Part shown: piece after piece, positions 7,667 through 9,458 of the stretch | How the letters are laid out: each line of letters begins with the position of its first letter | How positions within the stretch are numbered: the stretch's first letter is position 1 | Origin: Bacteroidales bacterium UBA1077 | GTDB lineage: Bacteria; Bacteroidota; Bacteroidia; Bacteroidales; UBA932 | NCBI GenBank assembly: GCA_002314195.1 | Contig: DCCQ01000047.1 | Span: 1 to 9,458, forward strand | Length of the DNA stretch: 9,458 bases | Direction of reading: 5' to 3' | Translations under genes and position numbers: made by a program | Notes under the pieces: model-generated | Told to the model about the DNA's origin: nothing | Databases searched by the model: none | The model's input: the letters and a program-made list of their open reading frames with translations, nothing else

Positions 7667-7713
7667 ATGAATAGCAAGTTGCTGATCACGATTCCAGGCC
7701 GCAGGCTATTCAT
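7667..7713. repeat. Inverted repeat in the trpB-res spacer (possible structured 3' region)
   Basis: ATGAATAGC (7667-7675) and GCTATTCAT (7705-7713) form a perfect 9-bp stem around a 29-base loop that itself contains small GC-rich dyads. A second small dyad, AGGAC-AA-GTCCT, lies at 7724-7735. With the terminator at 7618-7655, the - strand transcript past the trpB-type gene would carry at least three adjacent hairpins. No known RNA family was recognised. The whole 259-base spacer 7502-7760 shows no gene. Confidence 0.45.
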
Positions 7714-7760
7714 ACTAAACTGAAGGACAAGTCCTGTTGATTGCACCGAGTAACGTTTGG

Positions 7761-9125
7761 CTATTTGTTCAGTGCGTCAGCCGACTTGATGTACTTTGCG
7801 AGTTCCTCGTCTGAGACGTGGAAGTTCTGCATCTCCCCGGAGAAGTACTGGTCGTAGGCGCTCATGTCCACGAATCCGTGTCCGGACAGGTTGAACAGAA
7901 TCGTCTTCTCCTCGCCGGTCTCCTTGCACTTTAGCGCCTCGCTGATGGTGGCGGCGATAGCATGGCAGGATTCCGGCGCGGGAATGATGCCCTCGGTTTG
8001 AGCGAACAGAACTCCAGCCTTGAACGCGTCAAGTTGCTCGATGTCCGCAGCTTCCATGTAACCGTCCTTCATCAGCTGCGACATGATCACCCCGGCTCCG
8101 TGGTAGCGAAGACCGCCTGCATGGATGGTGGCCGGTTTGAAATCGTGTCCGAGAGTGTACATCGGCAGAAGTGGAGTCATACCGGCCTCGTCACCGAAGT
8201 CATATTCAAACTTACCCCTTGTGAGCTTAGGACATGAATATGGCTCCGCGGCGATGAATCGGGTCTTTTTGCCTTCCTGAATATTATGTCTCATGAACGG
8301 GTAGGCGATTCCGCTGAAGTTCGAGCCGCCGCCGAAGCAGGCCACCACGATGTCAGGATATTCCCCGGCCAACTCCATCTGTTTCTCGGCCTCCAGTCCG
8401 ATGACGGTCTGGTGCAGACAGACGTGGTTCAGTACGGATCCGAGCGTGTACTTGCAGTTCGGGGTGCTGACCGCCAGCTCGATGGCCTCCGAGATGGCGC
8501 ATCCGAGAGAGCCCTGATCGTTAGGATTGGCCGTGATGATGTCCTTGCCGGCCCTTGTGGACATGGATGGGGATGGAGTGATGTCAGCCCCGAAAGTCTG
8601 CATGATAGACCTTCTGTAAGGCTTCTGGAAGAAGCTGACCTTTACCATGTAGACGGCGCAGTCCAGCCCGAATTTCTTGGCGGCATAGGAAAGCGCACCG
8701 CCCCATTGGCCGGCACCGGTCTCAGTGGTGATGTTTGTGATGCCCTGCTCCTTGGCGTAGTAGGCCTGAGCCAAAGCGGAGTTCAGTTTGTGTGATCCGG
8801 CAGGGGAGACACTCTCATTCTTGAAGTAGATGTGTGCCGGAGTTCCGAGCGCAGCCTCAAGGTCGTAGGCTCTCACGAGTGGAGTGCACCTGTAGCCGGC
8901 GTATTGCTCACGAACCGGTTCCGGGATCGGAATCCACTCGTCAGTGGTGTTGAGCTCCTGGTCAGCGCATGCCTTGCAGAAAATAGGATAAAGGTCTTCC
9001 GCTTTCAGTGCCTCATGTGTGGCTGGGTTTAGGATAGGCATAGGCTTGTTGGGCATGACTGCCTGCATGTTGAACCATACTGTCGGAATGTCGCTTTCTG
9101 GGAGCAAGAACTTTTTCTGTCTCAT
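7761..9125 (-). CDS. trpB: Tryptophan synthase beta chain, TrpB2 type (TrpB-like PLP enzyme)
   Basis: This 454-residue cytosolic PLP enzyme should condense indole with serine (or O-phosphoserine, as shown for some archaeal TrpB2 enzymes) to make tryptophan. The PLP lysine is K113 in G-S-H-K-L-N-S-A. The catalytic glutamate is E135 in E-T-G-A-G-Q-W-G, the cofactor phosphate loop is G-G-G-S-N at 265-269, and the C-terminal S-G-H-G is at 414-417. It is longer than TrpB1 (about 400 residues), with an N-terminal extension and the S-V-S-P-A-G-S-H-K signature, which place it in the TrpB2/TrpB-related subfamily rather than with the partner of TrpA. There is no trpA or other trp gene beside it; terminators on both sides suggest it is transcribed alone, probably for indole salvage. 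The ATG at 9125 gives the usual N-terminus (M-R-Q-K-K-F-L-L-P-E) after an A-rich leader. No leader peptide with tandem Trp codons was seen. Confidence 0.93.
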   Translation of the reverse strand: MRQKKFLLPESDIPTVWFNMQAVMPNKPMPILNPATHEALKAEDLYPIFCKACADQELNTTDEWIPIPEPVREQYAGYRCTPLVRAYDLEAALGTPAHIYFKNESVSPAGSHKLNSALAQAYYAKEQGITNITTETGAGQWGGALSYAAKKFGLDCAVYMVKVSFFQKPYRRSIMQTFGADITPSPSMSTRAGKDIITANPNDQGSLGCAISEAIELAVSTPNCKYTLGSVLNHVCLHQTVIGLEAEKQMELAGEYPDIVVACFGGGSNFSGIAYPFMRHNIQEGKKTRFIAAEPYSCPKLTRGKFEYDFGDEAGMTPLLPMYTLGHDFKPATIHAGGLRYHGAGVIMSQLMKDGYMEAADIEQLDAFKAGVLFAQTEGIIPAPESCHAIAATISEALKCKETGEEKTILFNLSGHGFVDMSAYDQYFSGEMQNFHVSDEELAKYIKSADALNK

Positions 9126-9214
9126 TTTGTTGTTCGTTTTTGAATGTTTACTAATAAATCAATTTTGTCTGATACAATTGCTTCGGCAGTCTAAGTGACC
9201 GGAAGAAGTATAAC

Positions 9215-9244
9215 AAAAAAGGGCGGCCGTTTCCGGTCGCCCTT
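9215..9244 (-). terminator. Rho-independent terminator of the sdhC-type gene
   Basis: On the - strand, AAGGGCGACCG, a GAAA tetraloop and CGGCCGCCCTT form an 11-position stem with one mismatch (arms 9234-9244 and 9219-9229), followed by a run of six T (9220-9215). It begins 22 bases after the sdhC-type stop, a textbook arrangement, and separates that gene from the trpB-type gene. Confidence 0.88.
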
Positions 9245-9266
9245 GAATTTTCTTTAGAATCCTTGA

Positions 9267-9458
9267 CTATATCAATGCGTTTGCCTGAAGGAATGCGTTG
9301 ATACCAACAGCCGCGAAGCCAAGGCAGATCAGCGTGGCGACCACGATGCCGATCACTTTCAGTCTCTTGAACCAAGTCTGGTTGTTCCAACCAACTGTCT
9401 GGAACATGCTCCAGAAACCGTGGCAAAGGTGGAACCAGATAGCCACGAACCAGGCGAG
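9267..9458 (-). CDS. sdhC: Succinate dehydrogenase / fumarate reductase cytochrome b subunit, C-terminal part
   Basis: The frame is open to the window edge, so only the last 63 residues are seen; the N-terminus lies beyond 9458. The segment W-F-H-L-C-H-G-F-W-S-M-F-Q-T-V-G-W-N-N matches, from memory, the C-terminal part of Bacteroides SdhC/FrdC cytochrome b. It includes histidines at fragment positions 10 and 13, at least one of which is a likely haem ligand. A basic loop (W-F-K-R-L-K) and a final transmembrane helix (fragment residues about 34-58) follow. The protein anchors the succinate:quinone oxidoreductase in the inner membrane and passes electrons to or from menaquinone. A strong terminator lies 22 bases past the stop, so this is the last gene of its transcript, unlike the sdhC-sdhA-sdhB order of Bacteroides. 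An overlapping frame at 9151-9426 on the same strand is a shadow. Confidence 0.85.
   Translation of the reverse strand, partial: LAWFVAIWFHLCHGFWSMFQTVGWNNQTWFKRLKVIGIVVATLICLGFAAVGINAFLQANALI

Noticed and set aside
8286..8795. 169-aa open frame on the + strand inside the trpB-type gene
   Set aside because: It is antisense to the PLP-binding region; long shadow frames are expected in G+C-richer genes.
9151..9426. 91-aa open frame on the - strand over the sdhC tail and terminator
   Set aside because: It is out of frame with the clearly recognisable cytochrome b sequence and runs through the terminator hairpin.
1..9458. CRISPR array, insertion sequence or integrase
   Set aside because: No regularly spaced repeats, transposase motifs or recombinase genes are seen anywhere in the window.

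Overview
The window looks like chromosomal DNA from a member of the Bacteroidota, most likely Bacteroidales. The evidence is a Bacteroides-type -7 promoter box (TATCTTTG), A-rich leaders without clear Shine-Dalgarno sites, a Bacteroides-like fumarate reductase/succinate dehydrogenase cytochrome b tail, and a holin-like gene followed by a small basic protein, a pairing I recall from this phylum. The housekeeping genes look to be in the mid-50s percent G+C by eye. The restriction genes are leaner.

Layout. The + strand carries 1-261 (3' end of a two-helix membrane protein of the phage holin family) and 258-491 (77-aa unknown protein, overlapping by 4 bases), then 576-2393 (three-domain Xaa-Pro aminopeptidase with a complete metal site). 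A 227-base convergent gap (2394-2620) holds several dyads, including a near-perfect 58-base hairpin. The - strand then reads from right to left: the end of an sdhC/frdC-type cytochrome b (9458-9267), a strong terminator (9244-9215), a TrpB2-type tryptophan synthase beta chain (9125-7761), a structured spacer with a terminator-like hairpin (7760-7502), and a two-gene Type III restriction-modification operon: Res (7501-4658) followed 12 bases later by Mod (4645-2621).

How the parts work. Res and Mod form one system. Mod should methylate adenine within a short asymmetric site. Res carries a superfamily-2 helicase core and a C-terminal PD-(D/E)xK nuclease and should cut unmethylated DNA in complex with Mod. 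All key motifs are intact, so the system appears functional. The neighbours are ordinary metabolic genes: peptide turnover, indole to tryptophan, and respiration. This suggests that the restriction operon is an accessory insertion between core genes.

Most notable points. (1) The target-recognition part of mod drops to about 35% G+C against 50-57% in the adjacent parts of the same gene, a sign of specificity-domain exchange. (2) The gene order is res then mod, opposite to the classic Type III order. (3) The hairpin just past mod is long, has a symmetric internal loop, and lacks a T tract. (4) The cytochrome b gene is followed by a terminator rather than by sdhA. I did not find evidence for a wholly new system; the restriction operon and its flanks are the parts most worth following up.
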